Assembly: GCA_023213395.1 (NCBI GenBank)
Contig: CM041465.1
Coordinates: 8,308,001 to 8,372,000, forward strand
Length of the DNA: 64,000 bases
Reading direction: 5' to 3'
Source of the DNA: Cycas panzhihuaensis
Lineage: Eukaryota > Cycadophyta
Below are positions 1 to 11,799 of this stretch, piece after piece. Position numbers and translations under genes: made by a program. The stretch's first letter is position 1, and each line of letters begins with the position of its first letter. The notes beneath the pieces were generated by a model. The model was not told the DNA's origin, searched no databases, and saw only the letters and a list, made by a program, of their open reading frames with translations.

Positions 1-488
1 TGCCTTCCTTTAGGAAGATTGAGTGTTCCCATTTGTGGACAATATAGTTCAGGTATCTTGGTGCACATGTCAATGTAGCTCTAATGGGTGTTGATTTAGT
101 TGTAGTTTTAAATCTATAACTATCTACTCAAAGGAGTGAATGATAGAAGTGAGGTGGTCTAAGGTCTTATCAGTTGTATTAAAAGGAGGTCTGGGAAGTT
201 GTTATTAGCCCTTTTGGTCATGTAGAGGAGGTAGTGCTTTATAATGTTATGAATGCTTAGGAATCTTCTTAAGACCTACTTGGATTTCAATCGATTCCAA
301 CATCAAGCACTTAGCTATAGCAGATTCACATGTAGTCACCTCTATTTTAAGAACTTCTATGTGTACTTTGAGGTGTAATGCATTAATAAGAATATCTCTC
401 TTTAACTCTTCTAATAATATGGCCTTGGAAGAGTGAAAAATGTTATGGAACTACCAGATGAAGTCATGGGTGAGCTTCTCTTAACCTT
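1..488 (-). pseudogene. O1: decayed Tat-lineage gag fragment, left part
   Basis: Read on the minus strand, this aligns block by block with the gag of Tat1 at about 23880-24340. The shared stretches are the region after the gag core, the segment about inherited cysteine and alanine residues, and the end at the plus-strand words accttgttt. It is much more AT-rich than Tat1 and has no open frame, so it is an old copy. The gag resumes at 43257 after the C0 insertion, with GTTTA duplicated at 489-493 and 43252-43256. Its pol and 3' LTR would lie left of the window. This is the oldest layer seen here. Confidence 0.75.
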
Positions 489-493
489 GTTTA

Positions 494-887
494 TGAAGAG
501 AAAAATATAACCATAGAAATAATATATTAATAAAACTCTAACTATGCAAAGAACAAATATCATAAATAAACTAATAACATAACAAAGAACACTAGGAGAT
601 TCAGGTCTATATATAGACCCTTATTAATCTAAGCAATAGCTAAAGAATTACAGAGATGAAAACCCTAACTCTTTTTATCCATTCATCAAAGACTCATATA
701 ACCTTTTACATGTGCCATTACATAAGAATATATAGACAAAACTTTATAAGATACAGCCTTACAATTTTATAATACAATGGGCATAAACCATGGGCCAAAA
801 AACACCACTATAAGACATCTAAAAAGGGTCTCAGGTGTAACATCTATACCTATGTAACACTTTCAAATTGTTCAACATATTTAATAA
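494..887 (-). repeat. C0 3' LTR
   Basis: About 394 bp, similar over its whole length to 42841-43251. Both copies begin tgaagagaaaaat in plus orientation and share tgggcataaaccatggg near the end. A purine-rich tract on the minus strand lies just inside the right boundary at about 888-900, as expected for a polypurine tract. The outer end abuts the TSD GTTTA. Confidence 0.85.
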
Positions 888-959
888 TCTCCAACTTGTT
901 GAATAATTTACAAGAAACTTATATACACAACTATTTAATGCTAAAATCACAACACCTAT

Positions 960-1964
960 TACCTTTCGATAACATCTAAATGTTTGTGTGCTAATAATCT
1001 TGGTCAATGAGTTTGCAACTTTCTCCTATATAACAATCTTCTACAAGTTCACCTTATGATCTTGAACTATTTCTCTTAAAAAATAGAGTTACACATTAAT
1101 ATGCTTTCACTAAGCATGAAATATAGGGTTCTTTGCTAGGTAAATACACTTTGACTATCATAATCTATCCTTACAACATCCTACTTGAAGCCAATATCTA
1201 TGTATAATCTTTATAACCAAGCTACTTCCTTACATGCATGAGTAGCTACCATATACTTTGTTTTTGTGCTAGAAAGTGCCATAACATACTGCCTTTTACT
1301 TGTCCATCTAACTGCACCACCAGAAAGGGTATAAACATACCCACTTATAAATCTTCTACTATCAAGATCTCCATCTCGATTAACATCAATAAATCCTCTT
1401 AGGTTTATTATTCTACTCTTCATGGGATCTCTTTAGTAGCAAATTCCATAGTCTAATGTACCTCACAAATGACTAAAAATCTCTTTTATAACCACCCAAT
1501 ACTCCCTGCTTGGGTTTGGCATACACTTGCTAACTACTCCCACTACATGGGCATTGTCTAGTCAAGTGCAAACTATCATATATATTAGGCTACTAACAAC
1601 ACTAGAATAAGGGACAAATGTCATATCTTTAACTTCTTGGTGAGTCTTTTGGTATTATTCAACTAATAAATTTAAACCAATAAGAGGAGGAACATTAATT
1701 GGTTTGCTATCCTATAACCTAAACCATTGTAAAGTCATCTTAATATACTACCTTTGGCTAATCCAAATCTTCCTGTTTCTTTTATCCCTTTTAATCTCAA
1801 TACCTAAAATAAAATATGTAGTACCAAGGTTATTCATCTTAAAATAAGATGCTAGTTGGCCTTTTACAAGTTGGTTCATTTCTTTATTATTACTAACTAA
1901 AATTATATCACCAACATATAAAGCTAGAATAACGAAGTGATCACTAACCTATTTATAATAGACA
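960..1964 (-). pseudogene. C0 pol, RNase H and C-terminal reverse transcriptase
   Basis: The longest open piece is 1211-1423 (70 residues) and has the Copia RNase H signature: RRFISGYVYTLSGGAVRW followed by ALSSTKTKYMVATHACKEVAWL-type sequence (the family has SSTEAEY, so the acidic residue is now K). Minus-strand sequence at 1430-1964 matches the palm and thumb of Copia reverse transcriptase but is full of stops. The coding sequence is interrupted at 1969 by T1 and resumes at 4045. Confidence 0.75.
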
Positions 1965-1969
1965 CAATA

Positions 1970-2234
1970 TGTAGTGAGCCTACCCCACATGTTAGAGAGG
2001 GCTATGACCCTCCATTATATGAGGATTAATAGGATTGGTTGACATAAAGGTAGGAAAATAATAATATGGGGGTGAGTGTTATATATACTCCACTCTATTG
2101 TAAAGAGGGATATATGATACAATAATATGTTAATGGATGTTCTTCAGAACCCTACCTTCTTCTTTCATCTTATTTCTTCTATTTCTCTTTATATTTCTTT
2201 ATATTGATTTGGTTACAGGACTAGGCATGTAATA
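1970..2234 (+). repeat. T1 5' LTR
   Basis: 265 bp, beginning tgtagtgagcctacc and ending ggcatgtaata. It matches 3780-4044 almost base for base. The terminal CA seen in the right copy is TA here. A TATA-like region (gtgttatatatactcc) lies near the middle. Confidence 0.88.
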
Positions 2235-2236
2235 AG

Positions 2237-2249
2237 TGGTATCAGAGCC
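2237..2249 (+). promoter_or_regulatory. T1 primer-binding site (initiator Met tRNA)
   Basis: TGGTATCAGAGCC, two bases after the 5' LTR, is the standard complement of the plant initiator-methionine tRNA 3' end. Confidence 0.88.
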
Positions 2250-2959
2250 ATTTTCTGATCCATACAAGAGCTAGGGATCCATTTTTTGCTAATTTTTTTT
2301 CAAAGTTTTTGGAATACGAAAATTCTACTTGTTGGGATAAAAAATAAGAGATTCTTGAAGAAATGTCAAAGAATTCAAGACAAAAGGGCCAGTGCCATAA
2401 ATTTTGAGTGGTCATAGTACTGGTTTTGGTGAAAAATTACAGAAATTATAGCCAATTTTATTTCAACCTACTTTCCATTGACATACTTTTGGGATAGATC
2501 TGTAACCTCAACTTCAAGAGCCATAACTTTGGTTGCAGGTGTCCAAATAACCTCAATTTTGTTTTTTTTTATTTTATGCATTTTTAAATTCTCTTTCCAA
2601 TGGAAGTGGTTTGAGGTTAATCAGAGGTAAGATTAGAGAGTTATTGGCATTTTATTAGAAGGTACTATTATAATCCTTAGAAACCCTAGCAACAAATTTC
2701 TTAAATAGCTATAACTTTTGATCTAGATGTTAGAGTTTGATTCTGTCTGAACCATTGGAATTGCATTTTAGTGGCCATGATTTTTATCCATATTTTATGT
2801 ACTTTTGAGCCATATTTTTTTTCAGAAATAATTTTTTTTGAAATCAATTGTTTCATACTATATTTCCTTAGCCATTAAGACTGTGGTCTTAAAACCATTG
2901 CTCGTGAGACCCAATATACAATATTGAAAAAAAAAATTAGGGGATAACAGGCTATAGAC

Positions 2960-3760
2960 ACCTCTAATCTTGCCTATATCCACATTATCATGGTTATAAA
3001 AAGGCCCATACCATGCATCTTTAATGCCAATGAGACTCTTTCTGCAGATGATTAGGTTGATGATATGTTTGCATATTTAAAATCACTTGATGATAACTAC
3101 TTATGCAATGAGGAGATGACTAAAGTAGCCTCATTATATCTACAAGGAGAGGCTTACCTTTAGTTTAAGGAGTGGTATAAAAGAGATAAGACCTTTTCCT
3201 TGCTACAACTTACAATCTATATAAAATATAATGCTTCTTTGTGGAAGAAGATGCAAAACCTTGAACAAGACAAACAAAAAGCCCGCAAAATACTAGAGAA
3301 GTATAATCAAAAGGTGGAACAAGGAATTCTCCCTACTCCTCAAAGTCAAGAGTAAAAGAAAGATAATGAAGGAGAAAAGGAGCACCAGGGTAACACAGTA
3401 GAAACTGTTGGTCATTCCACACCACCAGTCGTAGTCAAGGACAAGGAAGACCATCACTCATCAAAAGTTAGAGCACATACCAAAGTGGGACCTTATCGAC
3501 ACCCACATTATTAGGAGACTCAGCATCGATGTATGTATTATATAAAACCCTCACAAACTAAGTACCACAAGCATACAAATTATTCAAGCTTGAGGTTGCA
3601 AGGTTACAGAGATTCTAGACATATAAAGATCTACTTGGGATGGATAAATCCCTATTCTATGCATAGATTTTTAGACAACCTTCAATGGACCTATCGATTG
3701 GACACTAGTAGCAGAAGGTGGTCACATGCATCTATGTATTAGGATGCTTCAAGGATGAAG
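2960..3760 (+). pseudogene. T1 gag-like region
   Basis: The frame from about 3020 encodes DDMFAYLKSLDDNYL, then EMTKVASLYLQGEAYL and a tryptophan-containing stretch like retrotransposon gag cores (trap for E-W-x-x-F). A lysine-rich segment (KKMQNLEQDKQKARKILEKY) looks coiled-coil. At least three in-frame stops break the frame. The last piece, 3533-3742, is open but has no recognisable domain. No protease, reverse transcriptase or integrase motif is present, so the element depended on enzymes from elsewhere. Confidence 0.6.
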
Positions 3761-3779
3761 CATCTGGGAGAAGAGGGAA

Positions 3780-4044
3780 TGTAGTGAGCCTACCCCACAT
3801 GTTAGAGAGGGCTATGACCCTCCATCATATGAGGATTAATAGAATTGGTTGACATAAAGGTAGGAATATAATAATATGGGGGTGAGTGTTATATATACCC
3901 CACTTTATTGTAAAGAGGGATATATGATACAATGATATATTAATGGATGTTCTTTAAAACCCTACCTTCTTCTTTCATCTATTTTCATCTATTTCTCTTT
4001 ATATTTCTTTATATTGATTTGGTTATAGGATTAGGCATGTAACA
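3780..4044 (+). repeat. T1 3' LTR
   Basis: 265 bp, direct repeat of 1970-2234, ending in the canonical ...gtaaca. Purine tract at about 3765-3779 directly upstream. Followed by the duplication CAATC. Confidence 0.88.
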
Positions 4045-4496
4045 CAATCATCTGCTTTATTGTTCATAAAGCCATCTCCCAATATATGTGAATCAAACTT
4101 TTGATACCACATCCTTGATGACTATTCTAAGTCATATAATGACTTCTTTAACTTGCATATCATATTCTCCTTCCCTGCAACTTTAAACTCTTTAGGCTAC
4201 AACATATATATTTCTTCCTTGAGGTCATTGTAAAGAAATACAATCTTTATATCTATTTAATCCACCTCAAGGTTATAGGTAGTTGCTATAGAAAATAAAA
4301 ATCTAACTAAAGCTACTTTTATAGTAGGAGAAACTACCTTACTAAAATCTATTCCCTTGACTTGGGAATAACCCTTTGTAACTAAGTAGGCCTTATACTT
4401 TTCTACAGTACTATATGGCTAGAACTTATTCTTAAAGATCCATTTATTATCAACATGTTTTCTACCATCAAGTAGATCCACCAAATCCCATGTGTT
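4045..4496 (-). pseudogene. C0 pol, N-terminal part of reverse transcriptase
   Basis: The minus strand reads KNNTWDLVDLLDGRKHVDNKWIFK near 4430-4495, the conserved opening of Copia reverse transcriptase. The preceding residues AMEEEMIDLD lie at about 40276-40320, on the far side of G2. Joining the two sides restores the expected order, which dates the G2 insertion after C0. Confidence 0.78.
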
Positions 4497-4501
4497 ATTT
4501 T

Positions 4502-5402
4502 TGTCTAATCTGAATTAAATAGAAAAGTAATAACTTAATCTAATTAAAACAACTTTGATTTAATATTATATAAAATACATTTTTACATTTGAAATGTTCT
4601 TATAAAAATCTATTTATTTTGTGCTCTATTAAGCATATTCTAGACTACTATAATAACATAGGAATGGATATAAGAGTTTTGGTCTCTTTCTCGGTTGTTG
4701 TATACTCTTTGAAATATTTTCCAATAATCTTTTATAAGGAAAATACCCTTTGTGCAACTACAACTTGTTTTTAGGATGATAGTAGGCTTAAGCATCTCTA
4801 TAGGAGTGCTACTACTATCTTTTCCTTCTCCCTAACTGCGTCTAAAACTCTAGGGTCTCTTTCTTCCCTCACAAATATATTTAGGTAGTTTTTCATGCCT
4901 TCTCCTTGTCCATTCAACTTCCCTTCCTTCTATTTATTCTTTTTTTTTTTTCTTCTTTTTAAATCATACTTTCTTATATTTATAACTGATGAAAATTTAG
5001 TTAAAATAACTAATTCAGTCTCTCATTAAGTAGTTAATAGGTGTATAATTATGTTAGGTAAATTTTATGATCATCAAATTACTTTTTTTACTATTGGTTA
5101 TAGTTTAGTTATACCTACTTCTACCTATTTGTAGTTTGGTCATACCTACTTGCAATCTGGTTACACCTAGCCACACCTGGTTGCACCTACTCATAGTCTA
5201 ATCATATTTGGTTATACTTGGTTATACCTACTCACAGTCTGGTTGTACTTAGTCATACTTGGTAATATATTTTTTTCATTTTTAAAAACATATAATTCCA
5301 TTTTTTTCCACCTATTGAATGTTGGAAACACTTGTGAGACTTCATCCAAAGGTATTTACATTCTTTTAGAAGGAAAATAAGGATTAGAAAGGATCTGATT
5401 TG
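4502..5402 (-). repeat. G2 3' LTR
   Basis: Aligns over its full length with 39375-40270. Shared landmarks are aagcatattctagactact near the left end and caaaggtatttacattcttttaga near the right end. It contains a degenerate tandem array at about 5095-5268 that is also present in the other LTR. Confidence 0.82.
5095..5268. repeat. Degenerate minisatellite inside the G2 3' LTR
   Basis: Roughly 10-24 bp units built on the words (t)ggt-(t/c)atacct-actcatagtc recur many times: ttatacctactt, catacctactt, ttacacctag, ttgcacctactcatagtc, ttatacctactcacagtctgg. The other LTR has the same kind of array at about 39965-40145, so the array predates insertion. Confidence 0.7.
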
Positions 5403-7678
5403 GATAAAAAATCCACTTCTTTTAGAAGTTCATGGCCTCATAAATATCACAATTGTTAGTAAGAGACCTTGATTCTTCCCTTCTCCTTGCTATACCATCT
5501 TGCTTTGCTGGGTAGTTGTCCTTTCTCTCTAATCCTAAAGGACTCAAATTTTCCTTGTCTAGTTATGGTTTGTTTCCTTTGAAGAATACAATAAGTTTAT
5601 TATGGTTCTTCTTTCTCCACTCATAACTCCTCTAGGTTTGGTAAGAGTGCAATATCATCTTCATCTTTTTCCAATATAGATGGCTTGAATAATTTCAGAT
5701 TCTCAACATTTATAACTGAATGCATCTTCATAAATTCTAGTAATTCAAGATGAAAAGTATTTTCTCCCATTTTCTTTAAGATTCTAAGAGGATAATAATA
5801 TAAAGGCTTCAACTTTTTACCTTCCCCCTATAATATTTTCTTACTAAGATATAACCAAACATGATCTCCTTTCTTGAAGGAATGGTTAATTCTATGTGCA
5901 TCATACCTTTGTTTATATCTTTGCTGAGAGCTTTGAAGCTATTCCTCAACCTGTTGATGAACTTTTTAGATTCTTTCCAAGAATCTTTGCACCTTCTCTT
6001 GCCCTTATTCTTCCTTTCTATTTCTAATAGTAAACTGGGCTAAAAATTCTAAATTAGATGGAATTATAGGCAAAAATCCCAAACATACCTCGAATAGTGG
6101 CTTCTAAGTGAAGCTATGAATTACTCTATCGAAGGGAAATTACAAGTATGGGATACTTTCATCCCAAGCCTTGGGATGATTGGAGTTATATCCTCATAGT
6201 AGCTACACCAATGTCTTATTAATAACTTCAGTCTGGATGTCTATTCAATGATGGAAAGCTATGTTTATCCTCAACTTTGTATCCATTATCCCCCGAAGAG
6301 CTTACTAAAAATAGCTTAAAAATGTGTTGTCTTGATCAGAAATAATAGAGTTGGGAAGCCTAAAATACTTCTAAACATGTTAAAAAAATAATCTAGCTAT
6401 GTCATCTCCTGCATGTATCTTCCTATAAGGGATTAATAACACCATTTTAATGAATTGATCAACAACTACAAATAAATAACCCATACCATTTTTGATCCAT
6501 GGTAGTCTTCCTAGGAAATCCATATAGATACTCTCTCATAGTTGTGATAGAAAGGGAAGTAGAGTATATAATCCCAATTTTCTATTGGCTAGTTTTGGTG
6601 ATACATCCTCATACTACTATAGTTATGTCTTGCTACATATTAGTCCAATACATATATCACTATAAATTCAACAATATTTTTCCCACTGCAAAGTGTTATA
6701 CTACTTGAGAGGTATGAGGTTCTCTTACCCACTTCATTTGGTCTACATGCTTTAGAATAAAAAGCTTATCATACTTGAAGAGTAGGCCATTTCTCAACTA
6801 AAAGTTAGTAAGTATTTTTCCTTACTATAGTTGCTCCAAGATGGTCTTGAATGCTTCATATTTTATGTATAAACTTGCATACTCATCATGGTAAAAAGGT
6901 TGGAATTATAGAGCTACTAACAAGTTAGAAATACCTTACTGTTGAGGAGGTCTAGATAGCAAGTCTGTAATTTTATTTATTATGCCTTTCTTGTACTTGA
7001 CCATGATATAAAACTATTATAAATAAGACATCCACTTCATTTGCCTAGACTATAACAATTTAGACTATATTTACAAGAATTGCAAAGGCTTTTAGTTGGT
7101 GTGGATGACCACCTCTTTTCCCAACAAGTAACCACTCGATGTAATGCATAGAGCTCCTTATTATAAGTTGGGTAATTTTTTATAATTTCATTAAAAGTTT
7201 TTGAATGATATGCCACCAGTCTTCCCTCTTGCTTCAACATTGCTTGCATTACATAGCCTAAAGTATCAATCTCTAACTTAAATAGTTTTTGTAATGATGG
7301 TAAGGCTAATAGTGGTGCTTCACAAATTTTCTGATTTAGAAGTTTAAAAGCTTTCTCTTGCTTATACCCCTAATGAAATTTTATATGCCCTCTTATCAAT
7401 GCATGTAGAGGTGCTACAATTTTGGAGAATTTAAAAATAAACTTTTTAAAATATTGATAAGCACCAATGAAACTCCTTACCTTTGTAGTTGTCTTAGGTG
7501 TGGGCCAATTAAGAATGACTCTAATCTTTACTGGGTTAATCTTAAATTCTCCTCCTCCAACTATAAATCCTAAGAAGATGAGAGATTACTTTTGAAACTC
7601 ACACTTCTTTAAGTTAAGTTTCAGCTATTGTTGTTGAAGCACTTTGAGCACTTGCTCAATGAAGACTACTTTTTTTGT
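5403..7678 (-). pseudogene. G2 pol: integrase, RNase H and C-terminal reverse transcriptase
   Basis: From right to left the minus strand shows the end of reverse transcriptase (EQVLKVLQQQ at about 7620-7660), RNase H (7037-7249: open 70 residues with LVAYHSKTFNEIIKNYPTYN-type sequence), integrase core remnants (about 5990-6750) and the integrase C-terminus (5621-5812, with HLELLEFMKMHSVINVENLK). The C-terminus resembles plant Gypsy integrase tails. I see no chromodomain. Several stops break every domain. C1 was inserted exactly after the catalytic YLDDILI of reverse transcriptase, which lies at 30723 onward. Confidence 0.8.
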
Positions 7679-7683
7679 ATTAA

Positions 7684-8821
7684 CAAAAAAAAAAAACAAA
7701 GTGAAGAAAATTTCTTTCTTCTTTTTATAAGGCTTAAAATCTCATTATAAAAGTGAGAAAAAACACCTAGATCAGAGCAATATCTAGTGTCCTCAATTAC
7801 TTATTAGCATTTCATTTCAGCACTCTAAAGATACTTCAAGCAAGCACTCTAAAAGCACTCCAAGAAAGCATTCTATTTTCAGTTAAATGTACATTTGATG
7901 CAATTCTTTTCACTCTTCCTAAAAGGAATGCATCACGTATGCTATTTTCTGCCATCTTGTACCTATTCACACACTCGCTAAGGTTGAGATACCTTGGTTG
8001 GTATAATGCTATGCTATAAAAGAGGTGTGAGTCTCAAGTTAGGACTGGACTAAACCAGAATATTGGTGAGGTTTGGTTAGCCATACCATCATGTCTCAAT
8101 CAAGGATCATCCTGATAACCAATCAGGAAAACCAAAACTTTAATACAAGATTAAAATATACCCAATCCAATATCTGTCATAGCCATGGGTATGCATGTAC
8201 CACTCTTTAGAGGAGGTATATAACTTCTCATTAGTGAACTGGGTGAGGATTGGAAGTATCTGGGCTCTGTTGTGACTTGGATTTCATCACTAAGCACAAT
8301 TGTGGGTATCGCAGGTGAAGGCCAACTTAATTCTACTAGAAGCCTAGGCATCCCTTCAACAACCTCAACTACATATTGGACACAAGTTAGAGGTTATTAG
8401 GTTGATTACACATCCTACATTTGAGTTTCAAGTTGTGTAAACCCAATGATGTTAGCTTTTACATTGCCCTACAATCTTGTATATTGATCACTTACTTATT
8501 TGTAAAAAGTGATCCATAGTATAATCACAATCATAGTGCTTCTCATATTCCTGCTGCATCAGGTTAATATTTGCCACAAGTGTTACTGGTCAATTTTTAT
8601 CATAGTGCTTCTCATATTCTTATTGCACTAGGTTAATATTTGTCACAAGTATTGATGACTTTTCTCTAAGTTGCTCCCTTCATCTTTGAGTAACCATTCT
8701 CACTTCTTCTTCTTTCTGCTACACTACTTCATTACATTTTCCATTTGTAAATAGTAATCGGTCATTTATTGCCATCACTTTTTTAGTCCTTTGTTTATTT
8801 CTTCCCTTCTAAAAAGATACC
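7684..8821 (+). other. C1 5' region of unknown origin, no matching LTR
   Basis: This begins with a 12-A run and contains a TATA-like word (gctataaaagag, about 8012). I see neither a Met-type PBS nor similarity to the C1 3' LTR. It may be a replaced or recombinant LTR and leader, or a leader left after loss of the 5' LTR. Short open stretches, such as the minus-strand one at 8151-8351, show no domain. Confidence 0.5.
8531..8655. repeat. Tandem duplication, about 68 bp period
   Basis: Two adjacent copies start tcatagtgcttctcatattc (8531 and 8599) and end ttaatatttg(c/t)cacaagt. They differ at only a few bases. They lie in the C1 leader just before gag. Confidence 0.8.
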
Positions 8822-9815
8822 ATGTCTTCATAGTTCAAGGAAAATGTGAACTGCATTCTAAAAGAGAAAGAAAATTGGGACATGTGGTTCACTTGTGTCA
8901 GAAATGCTACAAAGTATGAAGGTCTATGGAGAGATCACTTACAACCTACACCACCTGTTGCAACTACAACTACCATAATTGCTTTGGCAGGAGGTGTTCC
9001 AACTACTCCCACTGAAGCTGCAGCTAAACGCTAATGGGAACTTGATGATGATAAAATTTGTGTAGGGATACTGCTTGTCACTGATTATTCCCTGCATAAT
9101 CTCATTGATGAAGCTGTACATGATACAACATGGAAAGTTCTTGAAGTTCTTAAGAAGAACTTTAACACTAAATCATACTTAGAATTTATTCACTTAGTGC
9201 TGAAGATGAATAAGTTGAAAATGTAAAAAGGACATGCAAATGAGACAATCAATCTCCTTTGTCCAATCAAGTAAGCCATTGATAAAGATTTTAAAACTCA
9301 ATGCATTACATGGGCTTTCTTGATTCAGTCATGTCTCCATATCCTAGATTATAAAAATCTATTAGGAAGTCTTCAATCTAGTGGCACTTTGAAGACCCTA
9401 AACTTTGAGGATCTTGCTGATAAGTTCATTGAATTTGATAGGACCTTTGATACCAACTTTGCCACTACATCAGATCTAGTTGATGCTACTTTTGAAGTGG
9501 AAGAAGATCTTTGTTACACCAAAAATCAAGGTCAATACTCTTGTAGAGGTGGTAATTCCTGTGGAAGAGGAAGAGGTAGACAATAAGGACAATGTCCTCT
9601 TAGTTAATAGGCTCCTCCATTCCAAAAAAAATAGTCTCAAGGCCAAGGCCAAAATAATCAACCTGGACCTAGATCCAGTAATTAGAGATAATCCAACTAG
9701 CCCAATACTTGGACTGGAAATCAAATAATCGTGTGCTAAAGGTGTAATAGAAAAAGACATTATACCAAAAATTATAGAACTGCCACCATCAAATTACCAA
9801 GTTATCAACAATGCC
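8822..9815 (+). pseudogene. C1 gag
   Basis: Starts at ATG 8822, with a stop at codon 4, then ENVNCILKEKENWDMWFTCV and a UBN2-like Copia gag core: TWKVLEVLKKNFNTKSYLEF, HLVLKMNKLK, FEDLADKFIEFDRTFDTNF. The C-terminus is rich in G and R (SCRGGNSCGRGRGRQ), then Q/P-rich with a degenerate zinc knuckle (a lone C-x2-C near 9734). Gag would form the virus-like particle in the cytoplasm. At least six in-frame stops are present. The open piece 9320-9586 is its best preserved part. Confidence 0.75.
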
Positions 9816-11700
9816 ATGGTGCATATAATGTTGATAATACTTATTTTAAAGATGTTTTTGGTGGAATGCAATTTTCTCATGCACACCTTCAAAGAATTGG
9901 GACCACTTCATCAAATGTTGTTGATAGATCTACTAAGTATATTGAGGCTCATTGTGGCTATGCTTATTCACTTTTGCCTTCACCACTTGGAGTTGCAAAT
10001 AGTGCTATCTCAAATACTTCATCGTGGATCATGGGTACTAGAGCAACACAACACATGACTTGTCATCACCAGTTCTTTCAAGATTTTGACTCTGAAGTTC
10101 GTGGTATTGTACACATGGCTAACAAATCATCTCAGCTAGTCAAAGGACTTAGAACTGTTTGCCTGAAACTCCCAGGCCTTCTAGATTTTACACTTGTTAA
10201 TGTTTTATATATTCCTGCTATGAAGCAGAATCTTCTCTCCCTGTCCACCCTTGTCTCTCATGGATTTGATATGAGTGTAACTGCAAACAATCAAATTCTT
10301 TGTGTCATTCACCCTCCTACAAATGTTGTGGTTATGACTGGAATTCTTGATGACAAACTTTTTCGCCTAACTAGCTCACCATCCTCTGAAGCCAACTATA
10401 TTGATGATGAATTTATTTTTACCACAACCCTGACTCCTCAAAAGTTATCCCAAGAAGCTCTATGGCATGCTCATATGGGCCATATCAAAATTGATCATTT
10501 AAGAGAACTACAAGACACTTTTCCTAGTTTGTTTAAGTTCCCCTCTAAGCCCTTTAAATGTGAAGCATGTATTATTGCTAAATCTTAAAGGCAACCTTTT
10601 CCTTGTAGTCAATGGAAATCTAGCCAACCTTTGCAGCTTGTACACTTAGATATATGTGGTCCTATGCCCATCCCTTCTCTCAAACAGAAATGGTACTATA
10701 TTACTTTCATTAATGATTTTACCAAGAAAGTATGGGTTGCTTTTCTTGTAAAGAAAGATGAAGTTTTTTCTATATTTCAAGCTTTCAAGGCCCGCATGGA
10801 AAATGAATCTGGATTCAAGATTAAAATACTCAGGACTGACAATGGTGGTGAGTACACATCCAATAAGTTTGAATCGTACCTACGTCAATATGGAATCAAA
10901 CATCAGACCACTGTTGTAGGTATACCCCAACAAAATGGAGTTGCCGAGTGTATGAACAAGACCTTCATGAATATGGCTCGTACTATGCTGGTATATAAGA
11001 ATATCCCTATCTATCTTTGGGCTGAGGCTATCTAGACTGCTGTGTATTGCATCGACACTATTAGTCCCTCCAAGCTCAGCCCCTTTCCACATGAAATGTG
11101 GTATAGATAAACCCCCTCTATCTCCCACTTCAAAAATTTTGGCTCTACTTGTTATGCTCATATTTTGTAGGAACATAGAAATAAGCTCTAAGATAGAGCC
11201 ATGAAAGGCATCTTTATCAGATACCCTATGAACAAAAAGGGATACAAGGTTTTTATACCTTCAAAGTGTAAAATCATCATCACTAGAGATGTTATCTTTA
11301 CAGAGATTGAAGATCAATTACTCAAACTTGACTCCAAGATGTCTTCATATCGATTTAATGATGCCACTGAATTTGATGTCTAGGTTCCAAAATTTAGGGG
11401 GGGAGATGTTGAACAGTTGCTCAAAATCTTGGAATTTGACAATAGAGCTTCAGAGGATACAAGCTGTGAATCCAAACCAATATGTACACATCCAACACTA
11501 TCATTTATGAATAGCCAAGTTGACAAAGGTAAAGCCATAGCAAAAGGATCATCTTCTCCAACATCTATTGCTGGCCCATCTTCTCCAGCATCGTCAACTT
11601 CCTCTGTGCCAAATATTTCACATGATCCCTTTCATGATCAAAACGAAGATCAAGAGGTTGTGAAAATGAAAACCTCATTCCTAACTTGAGGTTTTTGTGA
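9816..11700 (+). pseudogene. C1 protease and integrase
   Basis: The 9866-10588 segment (240 residues) holds the retropepsin region SSWIMGTRATQHMTCH, whose catalytic D-S/T-G triad is altered to M-G-T-R, and then the pre-integrase finger LWHAHMGH with CEAC (HHCC pattern). The 10631-11035 segment is the integrase core, with acidic residues in LVHLDICGP, LRTDNGGEY and GVAECMNKTF, so all three of D-D-E are kept. A stop separates finger from core, and more stops lie at 11036-11200. The tail to 11689 is S/P-rich linker. Confidence 0.82.
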
Positions 11701-11799
11701 AGCCTACCAGCTACACAAGGACATGCAACTGGATGAGGTAGGAAAAACTGGCACTAGAAGTGCCCATAGAGCAAGGATGTATGAATAACTTTCTATTGA

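Larger units (their letters stand above)
1970..4044 (+). mobile_element. T1: small gag-only LTR retrotransposon (TR-GAG-like)
   Basis: A 2,075-bp element with two 265-bp LTRs (1970-2234 and 3780-4044) that are nearly identical by eye. It has a Met-initiator PBS just after the left LTR and a purine tract (gggagaagaggga) just before the right LTR. The flanking duplication is CAATA/CAATC (1965-1969 and 4045-4049), with one mismatch. The 1.5-kb interior encodes only gag-like sequence and no pol. This fits the non-autonomous class described in plants as terminal-repeat retrotransposons with a GAG domain. It sits inside the C0 reverse transcriptase. Confidence 0.82.

Noticed and set aside
1970-2234. 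T1 repeats considered as a pair of MITEs
   Set aside because: They are direct, not inverted, start TG and end CA, and are followed by a PBS and preceded by a purine tract, so they are LTRs.
7684-7695. A-run at the C1 left end as a poly(A) tail of a LINE or processed copy
   Set aside because: The orientation is wrong for a plus-strand insertion (tail would be at the right end) and a minus-strand insertion would show poly(T) here.
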